Shown here: positions 51,380 through 60,067 of the stretch, piece after piece | Position numbering within the stretch: the first letter of the stretch is position 1 | Layout: the number at the start of each line of letters is the position of its first letter | Assembly (NCBI GenBank): GCA_002256435.1 | Contig: NKJC01000001.1 | Coordinates: 682,001 to 746,000, forward strand | Length of the DNA: 64,000 nt | Source of the DNA: Chitinophagaceae bacterium BSSC1 | Lineage (GTDB): Bacteria; Bacteroidota; Bacteroidia; Chitinophagales; Chitinophagaceae | Direction: 5' to 3' | Notes under the pieces: model-generated | The model's input: the letters and a program-made list of their open reading frames with translations, nothing else | Told to the model about the DNA's origin: nothing | The model's database searches: none | Translations under genes and position numbers: made by a program

Positions 51380-52621
51380 TTAATTCTTTTTGCTCAAATA
51401 CCAAACCGTATTACTATTGGTTTCTGCAAAGAGTTGTTGACAATATTGCTGAATATCTTCTTGGGTTACTGCATAATATTTGTCCAATTCCGTATTCATC
51501 AAATTGGCATTACCCAACAATTCATAAAAAGCCAATGAGCCTGCCCTACTGGTAATGCCCATGTCTTCAAAAGCCATGACGCTCTCTGTTTTATTTTTCA
51601 CTTTTTGCAATTCTTGCGCACTCACCAATTCTTGGCAAATCCTGTCAAGTTCTTTCATTACAGCAGCTTCAGCATCTGCTATGTTTACACCTTTTACCAA
51701 TTTACCTTCAATGGTAAATAGTCCTGGGTCAATACTGCCATAGTGGTAGCAATCAATGCCAGAAAACAATTGTTGCTCTTTGACCAAGGACTGAAATAAC
51801 CTGGAAGAACCACCACCACCAAGAATTTCTGTAACCAAATCGGCCACATAATAACCCTTATCTAAACGCCCTTCCATATGCCAAGTCTTGACAAATGCAT
51901 CAACAGGAACATTGGCTTGAATCTCTAACCTGTGAGCCTCTGTTTGAACCGGCTCTACTGGCAAATTGCGATGGTATTTTTCTCCCATGGGAATGGGACC
52001 AAACCATTTTTCAGCCATGGCTTTCACCTCTTCAACGGGCATGGGTCCTGCCACTACTAATATGGCATTGGCGGGACAATAATGCTTTTTAAAAAAAGCC
52101 TTTACGTCTTCTATTCTGGCGTCTTCTACGTGTTTGAGTTCTTTACCAATGGTCATCCAACGATAAGGATGTTTTTTAAAAGCCAATTCACGCATCTTAT
52201 GCCATAAATCGCCATAAGGCTTATTGATATAGTGCTCTTTAAATTCTTCACAAACTACTTTTCGTTGAACAGACAGACTCTTTTCACTAAATGCCAAACT
52301 CAACATTCTATCACTCTCTAACCAGAAGGCTGTTTCCAAATTCTGCACAGGAACTTGGCAATAATAATTGGTCAGGTCATTGGTAGTATAAGCATTGTTT
52401 TCTCCCCCAGCTTTTTGAAGTGGCTCATCATAATCAGGAATGTTCACACTACCCCCAAACATCAGGTGTTCAAATAAATGCGCAAAGCCTGTTTGATCTG
52501 GATGCTCGTCTCTTGCACCAACATCATACAACACATTCACTACCGCCATGGGGGTAGACTGGTCTTCATGTACCAAGACCCTTAGGCCATTTTCTAAAAC
52601 AAATCTTTGAAATGCTATCAT
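51380..52621 (-). CDS. M16-family zinc peptidase subunit
   Basis: The 413-residue protein has an intact inverzincin motif H48-L-F-E51-H52 with the third ligand in V-C-E-E126-F. It lacks the R/Y pair of complete M16 active sites: the segment reads S-R-L-F-Q-S-L-V-K-E-Q-Q-L-F-S, with V and S where arginine and tyrosine are expected. It is therefore the zinc-bearing subunit of a probable heterodimer whose other half is the protein at 19039-20322. No signal peptide is evident. The upstream PDZ protease gene on the same strand is 64 bases away. Confidence 0.9.
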   Translation of the reverse strand: MIAFQRFVLENGLRVLVHEDQSTPMAVVNVLYDVGARDEHPDQTGFAHLFEHLMFGGSVNIPDYDEPLQKAGGENNAYTTNDLTNYYCQVPVQNLETAFWLESDRMLSLAFSEKSLSVQRKVVCEEFKEHYINKPYGDLWHKMRELAFKKHPYRWMTIGKELKHVEDARIEDVKAFFKKHYCPANAILVVAGPMPVEEVKAMAEKWFGPIPMGEKYHRNLPVEPVQTEAHRLEIQANVPVDAFVKTWHMEGRLDKGYYVADLVTEILGGGGSSRLFQSLVKEQQLFSGIDCYHYGSIDPGLFTIEGKLVKGVNIADAEAAVMKELDRICQELVSAQELQKVKNKTESVMAFEDMGITSRAGSLAFYELLGNANLMNTELDKYYAVTQEDIQQYCQQLFAETNSNTVWYLSKKN

Positions 52622-52685
52622 AATTTCTGGAAAGAAGCTGCAAATTAAGCAATGCAGCAGTAATTGGCTTCCTAAATTGGAAATC

Positions 52686-53885
52686 CTATTTTTTTCTGAT
52701 GTCTTTCACGTTCATGGTCAATACAAGAGGCATTCTTTCTCTAAAGACCACCACCTGAATTCTACCAATGGCATTTTGGAAAAGGTTTTTGTAGACCTGA
52801 ATATTTTTGGAATAATTATTTTCAATAGAGAAAATGATATCTCCCGTTTGAAAACCGGCTTTATCACCTGGTGAGCCCTCCATCACGTCTACCACTTTAA
52901 TTTCTCCATCAACCTGATAAATACCCAAGCCCGTATAGGAATAGTCAAAGCTTTCATTCATATGGGAATTGGGCTTGATATAAATGGTCTGTTCTGGGTA
53001 ATTGACAATTAGATTAAATCGCCTAAGCAAATCATTGCCAATAATCCCACCTAATGTGGGATAGGTTGTTACATTGTATTCATCATCAAAAATGTGTACC
53101 GGAACCGATTTAAATTTGTAGGGTCCCAATTTGACTTCTTTTAGTACCGTGAGACTCATTACTTTTTTACCACCCAATCCTTCGGCTTGTGTGGGATAGA
53201 TTTTTCTTCCTTTCCTTAAAACCGTACTGTCTTCAACAAAATCCTGAGATAGCAAAAAACAAAGCCCAGCCCCTGTGTCAAAAATAAAACGGCTATTGAT
53301 GGGTCTACTATCCATGACCATCGCATTTTGCATGGGCAGGGTTGTAAAATTTGGCCGCATCAAGTAACCACCCCTTGGATACTTTAAACTTCCAGGCGTA
53401 TATACATTGATTTGCATTAAGTCATAATCAATCTTGACTATATACCTTCTGAAAAAACTAAAACCTACTACCCCATCAATTTTCACCCCATACACACTGG
53501 TCAATAGTTCATAGTCATTGATATGAAAATCCAAATGAGGCACGTCTAAACCCGGCAGTTTTAGAGTATGATCAAAGGCAAAATCCACGGTTCGCATGCC
53601 AGCAATTCCCCTAATGGTTCGTTCTGTTTTGGTAAGGGGTATTTTTAAAGCAGTGGTGGTAGCTGAGTCTAGAGAAATCCCCCCACTACCGGTATCTAGT
53701 ACAAAATTGAGTGAGTCAGGATAGTTGTCTAGCTTGGCTTTGATGAGAATAATGCCCCCGCTTAATTGAGTAAACCTAAACTTGGTTAAATGTCTGGCTG
53801 GTTCTTGTACAAACTCTTCCTGCGCCTGCAATTGAAGGCAGGTGCATAGCATTCCTATTAGCCATGGCAAGAGTTTAGGGTTCAT
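52686..53885 (-). CDS. Exported retropepsin-like aspartyl protease with PDZ domain
   Basis: The 399-residue protein has a signal peptide (ending L-Q-L-Q-A-Q, about residue 22), a bilobal aspartyl protease fold with both catalytic aspartates present, D64 in F-V-L-D-T-G-S-G and D203 in F-I-F-D-T-G-A-G, and a C-terminal PDZ domain (about 310-390) with V-M-E-G-S-P-G-D-K-A-G-F-Q-T-G-D. Such enzymes are probably periplasmic proteases or peptide binders. It is a useful reference for the altered domain in the protein at 22293-24536. Confidence 0.88.
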   Translation of the reverse strand: MNPKLLPWLIGMLCTCLQLQAQEEFVQEPARHLTKFRFTQLSGGIILIKAKLDNYPDSLNFVLDTGSGGISLDSATTTALKIPLTKTERTIRGIAGMRTVDFAFDHTLKLPGLDVPHLDFHINDYELLTSVYGVKIDGVVGFSFFRRYIVKIDYDLMQINVYTPGSLKYPRGGYLMRPNFTTLPMQNAMVMDSRPINSRFIFDTGAGLCFLLSQDFVEDSTVLRKGRKIYPTQAEGLGGKKVMSLTVLKEVKLGPYKFKSVPVHIFDDEYNVTTYPTLGGIIGNDLLRRFNLIVNYPEQTIYIKPNSHMNESFDYSYTGLGIYQVDGEIKVVDVMEGSPGDKAGFQTGDIIFSIENNYSKNIQVYKNLFQNAIGRIQVVVFRERMPLVLTMNVKDIRKK

Positions 53886-53963
53886 AAACTGAATATAGCC
53901 ATTTTCTCCTACTAGTGAAACGGGTTTAGATAAACTGAATTAATCAACTATAAACGGTAAAAA

Positions 53964-53986
53964 GGGCTTGAAACCAATACAAGCCC
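53964..53986 (+). promoter_or_regulatory. Inverted repeat in the mqnC promoter
   Basis: GGGCTTG (53964-53970) and CAAGCCC (53980-53986) form a perfect seven-base inverted repeat with a nine-base spacer, ending one base before the -7 element. Its TTG at 53968-53970 is a candidate -33 element, 17 bases from the -7 box. Confidence 0.45.
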
Positions 53987-53987
53987 C

Positions 53988-53995
53988 TACCTTTG
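53988..53995 (+). promoter_or_regulatory. -7 element TACCTTTG for mqnC
   Basis: Exact TAnnTTTG match, 22 bases before the mqnC ATG, with a suitably spaced upstream TTG. Confidence 0.6.
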
Positions 53996-54017
53996 CATCC
54001 GAACAAAATTTGAAAGA

Positions 54018-55142
54018 ATGCAATTAGCAGACCTATACCAAAAAGCCCTGGCTTTTGAGTTCCTAAGCATTGAAGAGGGGATGTTTCTTTTTGAACACGC
54101 GCCTTTAACAGAACTGATGCATGTGGCTGATGAATTAAGAAAGATTCAAGTACCACATGGCAAAGTTTCCTGGCAGATTGACCGTAATGTGAATACCACC
54201 AATGTTTGCATTGCCAATTGCAAATTTTGCAATTTCTATAGGATACCCGGCCACGCTGAAGCTTATATCACTGACATGCCAACCTATAGGAAGAAAATTG
54301 AGGAAACCCTGAAATATGGAGGAGATCAATTGCTGTTACAAGGTGGACACCATCCTGAACTAGGTCTGGATTTCTATACCAAAACCTTCCGTGCCATTAA
54401 GCAGGAATACCCACATTTGAAATTGCATTCTCTTGGACCACCAGAAGTAGCGCATATTGCCAAATTGGAAAAAATGAGTCATTATGATACCCTCAAAGCT
54501 TTGAAAGAATCAGGTTTGGATTCCTTACCTGGGGCTGGAGCTGAAATTCTGGTAGACAGGGTTAGAAGGCTGATTTCAAAAGGTAAATGTGGGGCCGATG
54601 AATGGCTAGAAGTAATGCACCAAGCACATAATTTGAATATTACTACCAGCGCCACCATGATGTTTGGCCACGTAGAAACCTTGGAAGAGCGTTTTATTCA
54701 CTTGGTTAAAATTAGGGAAACCCAAAGCCGTAAACCGGCCGATGCCAAAGGATTCCTTGCTTTTATTCCTTGGACCTTCCAAGACGTAGACACCCTATTG
54801 GCAAAAATTAGGGGCGTTCAGAACCTGACCACACCTGATGAGTACATTAGAATGATTGCCATTAGTAGAATCATGTTGCCCAATGTGAAGAATATTCAAG
54901 CCAGCTGGTTAACAGTGGGTAAACAAACCGCGCAAATCTGCTTGCATGCTGGCGCCAACGACTTTGGTAGTATCATGATTGAAGAAAATGTGGTAAGTGC
55001 CGCTGGTGCTCCACACCGTTTTACTTATAAAACCATGCAGGAAGCCATTAAAGAAGCTGGATTTGAACCACAGTTGCGGAATCAACAATACGAATGGAGA
55101 GAAATACCAGCAGCCATTCAAGAACAAGTGATTGATTATTAA
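54018..55142 (+). CDS. mqnC: Cyclic dehypoxanthinyl futalosine synthase
   Basis: MqnC is a radical SAM enzyme that cyclises dehypoxanthinyl futalosine in the futalosine route to menaquinone. The cluster-binding motif is C64-I-A-N-C68-K-F-C71, followed by L-L-L-Q-G-G-H-H-P-E-L-G-L-D-F-Y and A-F-I-P-W-T-F-Q, which distinguish MqnC from MqnE. At 374 residues the length is normal. It is monocistronic, with its own promoter and a strong terminator. It implies that this organism makes menaquinone by the futalosine path. Confidence 0.92.
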   Translation: MQLADLYQKALAFEFLSIEEGMFLFEHAPLTELMHVADELRKIQVPHGKVSWQIDRNVNTTNVCIANCKFCNFYRIPGHAEAYITDMPTYRKKIEETLKYGGDQLLLQGGHHPELGLDFYTKTFRAIKQEYPHLKLHSLGPPEVAHIAKLEKMSHYDTLKALKESGLDSLPGAGAEILVDRVRRLISKGKCGADEWLEVMHQAHNLNITTSATMMFGHVETLEERFIHLVKIRETQSRKPADAKGFLAFIPWTFQDVDTLLAKIRGVQNLTTPDEYIRMIAISRIMLPNVKNIQASWLTVGKQTAQICLHAGANDFGSIMIEENVVSAAGAPHRFTYKTMQEAIKEAGFEPQLRNQQYEWREIPAAIQEQVIDY

Positions 55143-55146
55143 TGAT

Positions 55147-55173
55147 AAAAAGCCCCGAAATCGGGGCTTTTTT
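55147..55173 (+). terminator. Intrinsic terminator after mqnC
   Basis: AAAAAGCCCCGA (55147-55158) pairs with TCGGGGCTTTTT (55161-55172) around a tight loop. The T run completes it. Confidence 0.88.
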
Positions 55174-55282
55174 AATACAATTTGTCCAATATTTCCATTT
55201 GCATTAGTAGTATTTATAATCTGAACAACATTCTCCTATAATTATACGTTAGTTCCTTAAATTAGTAGAGATTATTCGTACT

Positions 55283-55720
55283 ATGAATATATTCAAATCT
55301 TTAATATGTTTGGATTATTACAATCTTAGGTTGCAAAACCGGGTGCGTGAGGCCAAAAAAGGTGGTGTTCATCGCATTGGTATTGCTTGGATTTGCAATA
55401 TTCTATCTGCACTTGGAGGTTATTTCATTTATTTTAAGTTGCACAACCAACCAGACGTAGTCTACGACACCCTGTTTCAATTACACTATTATGAAATTGC
55501 TGGTAGGGTGAGTATGATGGTTATTTTATCAATTATTTATCTCATTGCTTTTACCATTTACGGAGACAAGGAAACTTTTGAAAAGACCATTTTGGAGTAT
55601 TTAAAGAAGACACCTGAACAACAGGAAAAAATTGCCAATCGGGCTTCTCGCTATTTTAATTTCTCCATACTCCTATTCTTGACCATTACTGGGGTCATTA
55701 TCTACCTTTTTAAGCTCTAA
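55283..55720 (+). CDS. Small membrane protein of unknown function
   Basis: The 145-residue protein has three hydrophobic segments (about 32-52, 72-93 and 124-143), a basic N-terminal amphipathic stretch (L-Q-N-R-V-R-E-A-K-K-G-G) and a charged linker (D-K-E-T-F-E-K-T-I-L-E-Y-L-K-K). No family is recognised. It lies between the mqnC terminator and the ECF sigma gene, 119 bases before the latter. Membership in the sigma operon is possible but not shown. Confidence 0.65.
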   Translation: MNIFKSLICLDYYNLRLQNRVREAKKGGVHRIGIAWICNILSALGGYFIYFKLHNQPDVVYDTLFQLHYYEIAGRVSMMVILSIIYLIAFTIYGDKETFEKTILEYLKKTPEQQEKIANRASRYFNFSILLFLTITGVIIYLFKL

Positions 55721-55839
55721 TTAGCTTTTATCTGAACGGTAAGGCCGGTTCTATTAAATATTTTTTCTTTGCATTGTAACATTCATTTGCGCTAAGCGTA
55801 TAACCTATATAAGCAACCAATTTAGATATCCCTGCAACG

Positions 55840-56325
55840 ATGACTGAGAAAGAATACAACCTTTGTGTAAACCAATATGCCGACAATGTGTATCGGTTTA
55901 TTGTAAAAAACCTCCGCCATGAAGAGGACGCAAGGGATATTGTGCAATCAGCCTTTGAAAAAATGTGGCGTAACAGGGAGTCGGTAGACAATACCAAGTC
56001 TAAATCCTATCTGTTTACGGTGGCTTATAATCAGATGATTGACCATATTAGAAAGGTCAAGAGAATTGAATTAAAGGATAGTTTCTTAGAAGATGGTAAG
56101 AGTGTAGAACAGGGAAATAGCCGAATGAAGCAAACTTTGATGGAAGCCCTAAACAGGTTAAATGAAACCCAGAAAAGTCTGGTGATGCTCAAAGATTATG
56201 AAGGTTATTCTTATGAAGAGATTGGAGAAATCATGGGTTTGAATAGCAGTCAAGTAAAAGTATACCTGCACAGGGCCAGATTGGCACTACGCAGTTATCT
56301 GGTAAGCCCAGAAAACGTTAGATAA
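55840..56325 (+). CDS. ECF-type RNA polymerase sigma factor
   Basis: The 161-residue sigma-70 family factor has region 2 (R-F-I-V-K-N-L-R-H-E-E-D-A-R-D-I-V-Q, about 19-36, followed by Y-L-F-T-V-A-Y-N-Q-M-I-D-H-I-R) and region 4 (S-Y-E-E-I-G-E-I-M-G-L-N-S-S-Q-V-K-V-Y-L, about 127-146). It is the first gene of a trio with a membrane protein in the anti-sigma position (18 bases on) and an outer membrane barrel protein. A cue at the outer membrane relayed to this factor is plausible. Confidence 0.9.
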   Translation: MTEKEYNLCVNQYADNVYRFIVKNLRHEEDARDIVQSAFEKMWRNRESVDNTKSKSYLFTVAYNQMIDHIRKVKRIELKDSFLEDGKSVEQGNSRMKQTLMEALNRLNETQKSLVMLKDYEGYSYEEIGEIMGLNSSQVKVYLHRARLALRSYLVSPENVR

Positions 56326-56343
56326 TAATAGACATACAACAAC

Positions 56344-57408
56344 ATGCAGATTAATAGAACCAATTACGAAAACTTTTTCCTACTCTATGTAGACGGCGAG
56401 CTGTCTACAACAGAGATGCAGGCGGTAGAACGCTTTGCTTTGGAAAACAGTGATCTTGGTTCAGAGTTAGATGCATTATTAGAAACAAAGCTTTCTTCTG
56501 AAGACAGTTTGGGTTTTATTGACAAAGAAATTTTATACCGCACTGCTTCCAATTCTATTAACGAAATAAACTACGAAGAACAATTTTTACTCTTCTTAGA
56601 CAATGAATTAACGGAATCAGAAAATGAACAAACCAAGGCTTTTTTGGTAGCTCATCCTGAATTGCAGGCAAATTTTGAATTATTGCAAGCCACCAAATTG
56701 CCTCAGGAAATCATTTCTTTTGGAGACAAATCTGTTTTGTATCAAAAAGAAGAACGCAAGCCTGTGGCGATGGGTTGGTGGAGAATGGCGGTAGCTGCAG
56801 CCATGATTGGTTTAATGGTTTTGGTTTGGAATCTTGTACCAACCGGCAAACAAGTAGATCCATTGGTCAAATCTGGCAAAACAACAGAATTGCCTACTAA
56901 AGACAATAACATAAAAGTGAATGATGCAGAATCTGCTGCATCCATGGCTAACAATGTGACCCAGGATAACAAAATTCCAAGCTCCTTAAAAAATAATTAC
57001 ACAGCACCAATGTTGGCTGCTACTAACAATACAGCTCCTGTAGTTACCAACAATAATGAAGTTTTTACAAATGAGACTTCTACAGAAATAGCAAGTACAG
57101 AACAACCATCTAACACAATTGTTACCAATAATACTGTTCCAACTATTTTGGAAAATGCAGATCATGCCAACCAATTAGGACACGCAACTTCAACACCGGA
57201 TGGCAGTAATGATGCAGCCATCATGCATCAAACAGTATATAAAGAATTGGACACTGACGATGAAAATAAAAGTTTGTACCTAGGCAATCTGGAATTGAAT
57301 CGTGATAAGCTACGTGGCTTTTTTAGAAAAGCTGGTAACCTCTTTAAAAGTAAAATCAAACCGGAGGAAGACAGGTCAGAGAATACCAATCCTCGCACAT
57401 TGAAATAA
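56344..57408 (+). CDS. Single-pass membrane protein in anti-sigma position, with tandem N-terminal repeat
   Basis: The 354-residue protein has two related about 69-residue units before a transmembrane helix. Unit 1 (1-66) shows N-Y-E-N-F-F-L-L-Y-V-D-G-E-L and F-I-D-K-E-I-L-Y-R; unit 2 (70-134) shows N-Y-E-E-Q-F-L-L-F-L-D-N-E-L and F-G-D-K-S-V-L-Y-Q. The helix spans about 145-165, and a long threonine/asparagine-rich outer segment follows. By position and topology it is a likely anti-sigma factor for the preceding ECF protein; no classical ZAS zinc motif is present. Confidence 0.78.
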   Translation: MQINRTNYENFFLLYVDGELSTTEMQAVERFALENSDLGSELDALLETKLSSEDSLGFIDKEILYRTASNSINEINYEEQFLLFLDNELTESENEQTKAFLVAHPELQANFELLQATKLPQEIISFGDKSVLYQKEERKPVAMGWWRMAVAAAMIGLMVLVWNLVPTGKQVDPLVKSGKTTELPTKDNNIKVNDAESAASMANNVTQDNKIPSSLKNNYTAPMLAATNNTAPVVTNNNEVFTNETSTEIASTEQPSNTIVTNNTVPTILENADHANQLGHATSTPDGSNDAAIMHQTVYKELDTDDENKSLYLGNLELNRDKLRGFFRKAGNLFKSKIKPEEDRSENTNPRTLK

Positions 57409-57424
57409 GCTAAAACCAAGAACC

Positions 57425-58315
57425 ATGAAAAGACTAGTACTCATTGCAGCAATCTTTATGATTGCTAAGGCAGGAAATGCACAAAAAGACAGCAGTGTTG
57501 TTGCATCAGCCAACACAGATACTGTTAGAGTTGGGAATTTTGTCATTATCAAGAAAAACAAACCAGGCTCAGAAACTAATGCTAGTAGCAACAATGTTTG
57601 GAAAGACTGGGATAAAACAGTTGATGTAAAAATTGAACGCGTTCCTCGCAGACAAAGAAATATCACAACCAACTGGTGGATCATGGATTTGGGATTTGCC
57701 AATTACCGTGATCAAACAGACTATGCTTATGCTCAAGCAGGTTCTTATTTTAAAACATTAAGACCTCAGGACGGCAAAGTAAGTGAATCTAGTTATGCGC
57801 TAAATACTGGCAAGTCTAGCAACTTTAATATCTGGCTATTTATGCAAAAACTCAACGTGGTAAAACACGTGGTAAACCTGAAATATGGTTTGGGTTATGA
57901 AATGTATAACTACCGTTATGACTCTAGATTAAGTTATAGAAAAGACGCTTCTAACTATGTATACAACGATAGTATCTCCTTTTCTAAAAACAAATTATAT
58001 GTTAGCTATATCACTGTTCCTTTAATGTTGCATATTAATGCTACACCAGATAGAAGAAGAGGATTCAACTTTAGTGTGGGTATGAGTGCAGGTTACTTAG
58101 TAGATAGCCGTAACAAACAAATCAGCGCAGAAAGAGGCAAACAAAAAACCAATGGCAATTTCAACTTTGAGCCATGGCGTTTTGCAACCATTGGAGAAAT
58201 AGGTATTGGACCCGTAAGATTATATGGTTCCTATAGCTTGAATAGATTACAAAAAGATATTACCCGAGTGGAGCAATACCCATATACCGTGGGCATCCGC
58301 TTCAGCAGCTGGTAG
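57425..58315 (+). CDS. Outer membrane beta-barrel protein of the ECF operon
   Basis: The 296-residue product has a signal peptide ending A-G-N-A-Q (residue 20), a basic linker, and alternating aromatic/polar strands (Y-G-L-G-Y-E-M-Y-N-Y-R, F-S-V-G-M-S-A-G-Y-L-V) ending with T-V-G-I-R-F-S-S-W, a typical C-terminal barrel signature. It is the third gene of the sigma/anti-sigma/barrel operon, 16 bases after the second. It may be the regulated output or the sensory outer membrane component. Confidence 0.82.
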   Translation: MKRLVLIAAIFMIAKAGNAQKDSSVVASANTDTVRVGNFVIIKKNKPGSETNASSNNVWKDWDKTVDVKIERVPRRQRNITTNWWIMDLGFANYRDQTDYAYAQAGSYFKTLRPQDGKVSESSYALNTGKSSNFNIWLFMQKLNVVKHVVNLKYGLGYEMYNYRYDSRLSYRKDASNYVYNDSISFSKNKLYVSYITVPLMLHINATPDRRRGFNFSVGMSAGYLVDSRNKQISAERGKQKTNGNFNFEPWRFATIGEIGIGPVRLYGSYSLNRLQKDITRVEQYPYTVGIRFSSW

Positions 58316-58350
58316 AACTTTAAGGGATAGTCCCTTTCTCATGTTATCGC

Positions 58351-58378
58351 GCGCCCCCTTTTTAGGGGGTGCTTTTTT
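58351..58378 (+). terminator. Intrinsic terminator of the ECF operon
   Basis: GCGCCCCC (58351-58358) pairs with GGGGGTGC (58365-58372), including one G-T pair, with a six-base loop and a T run. Confidence 0.85.
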
Positions 58379-58485
58379 ATATAGAATGCCCCATTTTGAA
58401 GGAAAATGAACATAGTTAATCGGTATTTAACCGGCTCCTAACAATCTTTTACCTTAGTTTGCGTTTAGAATTCTAAACCCTGACA

Positions 58486-59034
58486 ATGAAAAAAGGCAGC
58501 ATTTTCCTGATTTTGGTTGGCATCATTGCCCTCCATGGCTCTTTCAGGCTGCCCAAACATTACGCAGATGCTGCACATGCCACCAAGGATAGTTATTTTG
58601 TAGTGGTCACCAAAAGCAAATATGAACTGCAATTATTTGATGCCCAATCTGGGGAATGGATTGCCAGTTATCCTGTTGTTTTTGGAAGCAAGGATCTTGG
58701 TGATAAAATGATGCAAGGCGATAGAAAAACTCCTGAAGGAACTTTTCATATAGTAGCTAAAAAGAGTCCACACAAGTGGTCTAGGTTTATGGGCATAGAT
58801 TACCCAAATTCCGAGAGCGTTGAAAAATTCAACCTTAGAAAATCACAGGGATTAATTCCTTCTAATGCCAAAATTGGTGGAGAGATTGGCATACATGGTG
58901 TATGGCCTCATGAAGATTATGCGATTGACCAGTACCAGAACTGGACCGAAGGTTGTATCAGTACCAAGAACAATTATATTCAAGAATTATTCAACCTGCT
59001 TCCCATTGGTACTGCAGTTACTATTCAGCGTTAA
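58486..59034 (+). CDS. Exported L,D-transpeptidase (YkuD family)
   Basis: The 182-residue protein has an N-terminal hydrophobic signal (residues 4-20) and a YkuD catalytic domain (about 36-180): H137 in G-I-H-G and the nucleophile C157 in W-T-E-G-C-I-S. L,D-transpeptidases crosslink peptidoglycan or attach proteins to it. The K-T-P-E-G-T-F motif (81-87) is also typical. The gene stands alone between the ECF operon terminator and the convergent hydrolase gene. Confidence 0.9.
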   Translation: MKKGSIFLILVGIIALHGSFRLPKHYADAAHATKDSYFVVVTKSKYELQLFDAQSGEWIASYPVVFGSKDLGDKMMQGDRKTPEGTFHIVAKKSPHKWSRFMGIDYPNSESVEKFNLRKSQGLIPSNAKIGGEIGIHGVWPHEDYAIDQYQNWTEGCISTKNNYIQELFNLLPIGTAVTIQR

Positions 59035-59068
59035 ATTATAGACTTTTGGGAGCTTTGTTCAACAGAGG

Positions 59069-60013
59069 CTAATTCAAAAATTTACCCACCGTACTCATCC
59101 ATTTCTCATGTTCATTTTTCAACAAACTCTGATGTCCTGAACGGGCATAGACCATGAGCAATTTATCATGACTGGCTAGGTTCTTAAAAATGGCATTTGT
59201 TTCATCCTGTGTTACCCTTGGATCATTCAATCCCCATTGCAATAAAACAGGGCAATTTAATTTGCTAGCAAAGTCTTGTGGGCGATGGTCAAAAGCCCAA
59301 AATCCTTGTTCTACTCCTCCCCAAAAAGCAAGTAATGTACTCATGGGTTGTTCAGGCACTTTCATCATGCGTAAGCGCCCCTTTACACCATCTACCAAAG
59401 TACCAAAAGGCATTTCTAAAATTACTTTTTCAGGCTTGATACCTTCATGATCAACTGCTGTAAGAATAGTTGAAGCGCCTAAAGAAATTCCGTAAAGGAC
59501 AATATTCTTTTCTCCCAATGCCCTTGTATAATCAAAAGCAGCTTTCACGTCTTTTGCTTCATTGGCTCCAATGGTACAAACCTCTCCTTCACTATTTCCA
59601 TGAGCCCTAAAATCAGTTAGTAATACATTCCAACCCATCTTATGAAAGGCAGTGGCTTCCGCAATTATGCCACTCTTGCTAGAACCATGACCATGAAATA
59701 ATAATATAGTACCCTTGGCATTACTATCCGCTTTGGCATACCAAGATTCTAGGTGCATACTATCATTGGTTGTCAAACCAATTGTTTGATGGGCAACCGA
59801 AAAACTGTCTACTACTTTGCTTTTAGAAAATTTGTTGCCAAAAAAAATAGCGCTGGTTTTTTCTAAACCTGTCATCTCTTCTGGTTTTTTTGCTTTTGGA
59901 ATACCTGCATAGAAATGGGTAAACTTGTAGGCGTGAAAAGCTGCCATGATATTGAGCAGCACAAAAATTCCAACAAAAAAATAGAGAATCCGTTTGATTG
60001 TTTTGGCAAACAT
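59069..60013 (-). CDS. Membrane-anchored alpha/beta hydrolase
   Basis: The 314-residue protein has an N-terminal transmembrane anchor (I-L-Y-F-F-V-G-I-F-V-L-L, about 9-20) and an alpha/beta hydrolase domain. It has an oxyanion-region H-G-H-G-S-S and the nucleophile serine in Y-G-I-S-L-G-A-S; the acid (N-D-P-R) and a histidine near the end (S-G-H-Q) follow. It is of the serine aminopeptidase/YqkD type; the substrate is unknown. It lies 54 bases downstream of serS on the same strand. Confidence 0.85.
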   Translation of the reverse strand: MFAKTIKRILYFFVGIFVLLNIMAAFHAYKFTHFYAGIPKAKKPEEMTGLEKTSAIFFGNKFSKSKVVDSFSVAHQTIGLTTNDSMHLESWYAKADSNAKGTILLFHGHGSSKSGIIAEATAFHKMGWNVLLTDFRAHGNSEGEVCTIGANEAKDVKAAFDYTRALGEKNIVLYGISLGASTILTAVDHEGIKPEKVILEMPFGTLVDGVKGRLRMMKVPEQPMSTLLAFWGGVEQGFWAFDHRPQDFASKLNCPVLLQWGLNDPRVTQDETNAIFKNLASHDKLLMVYARSGHQSLLKNEHEKWMSTVGKFLN

Positions 60014-60026
60014 GGTATGGATTTTA

Positions 60027-60040
60027 CCCCGTTACCGGGG
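60027..60040 (-). promoter_or_regulatory. GC-rich hairpin between serS and the hydrolase gene
   Basis: CCCCG (60027-60031) and CGGGG (60036-60040) form a short stem with a four-base loop; only a few T/A residues follow on the minus strand. It may be a weak terminator of serS. Confidence 0.3.
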
Positions 60041-60067
60041 GATGTAAACTGATGCGCTTTGCATCTA

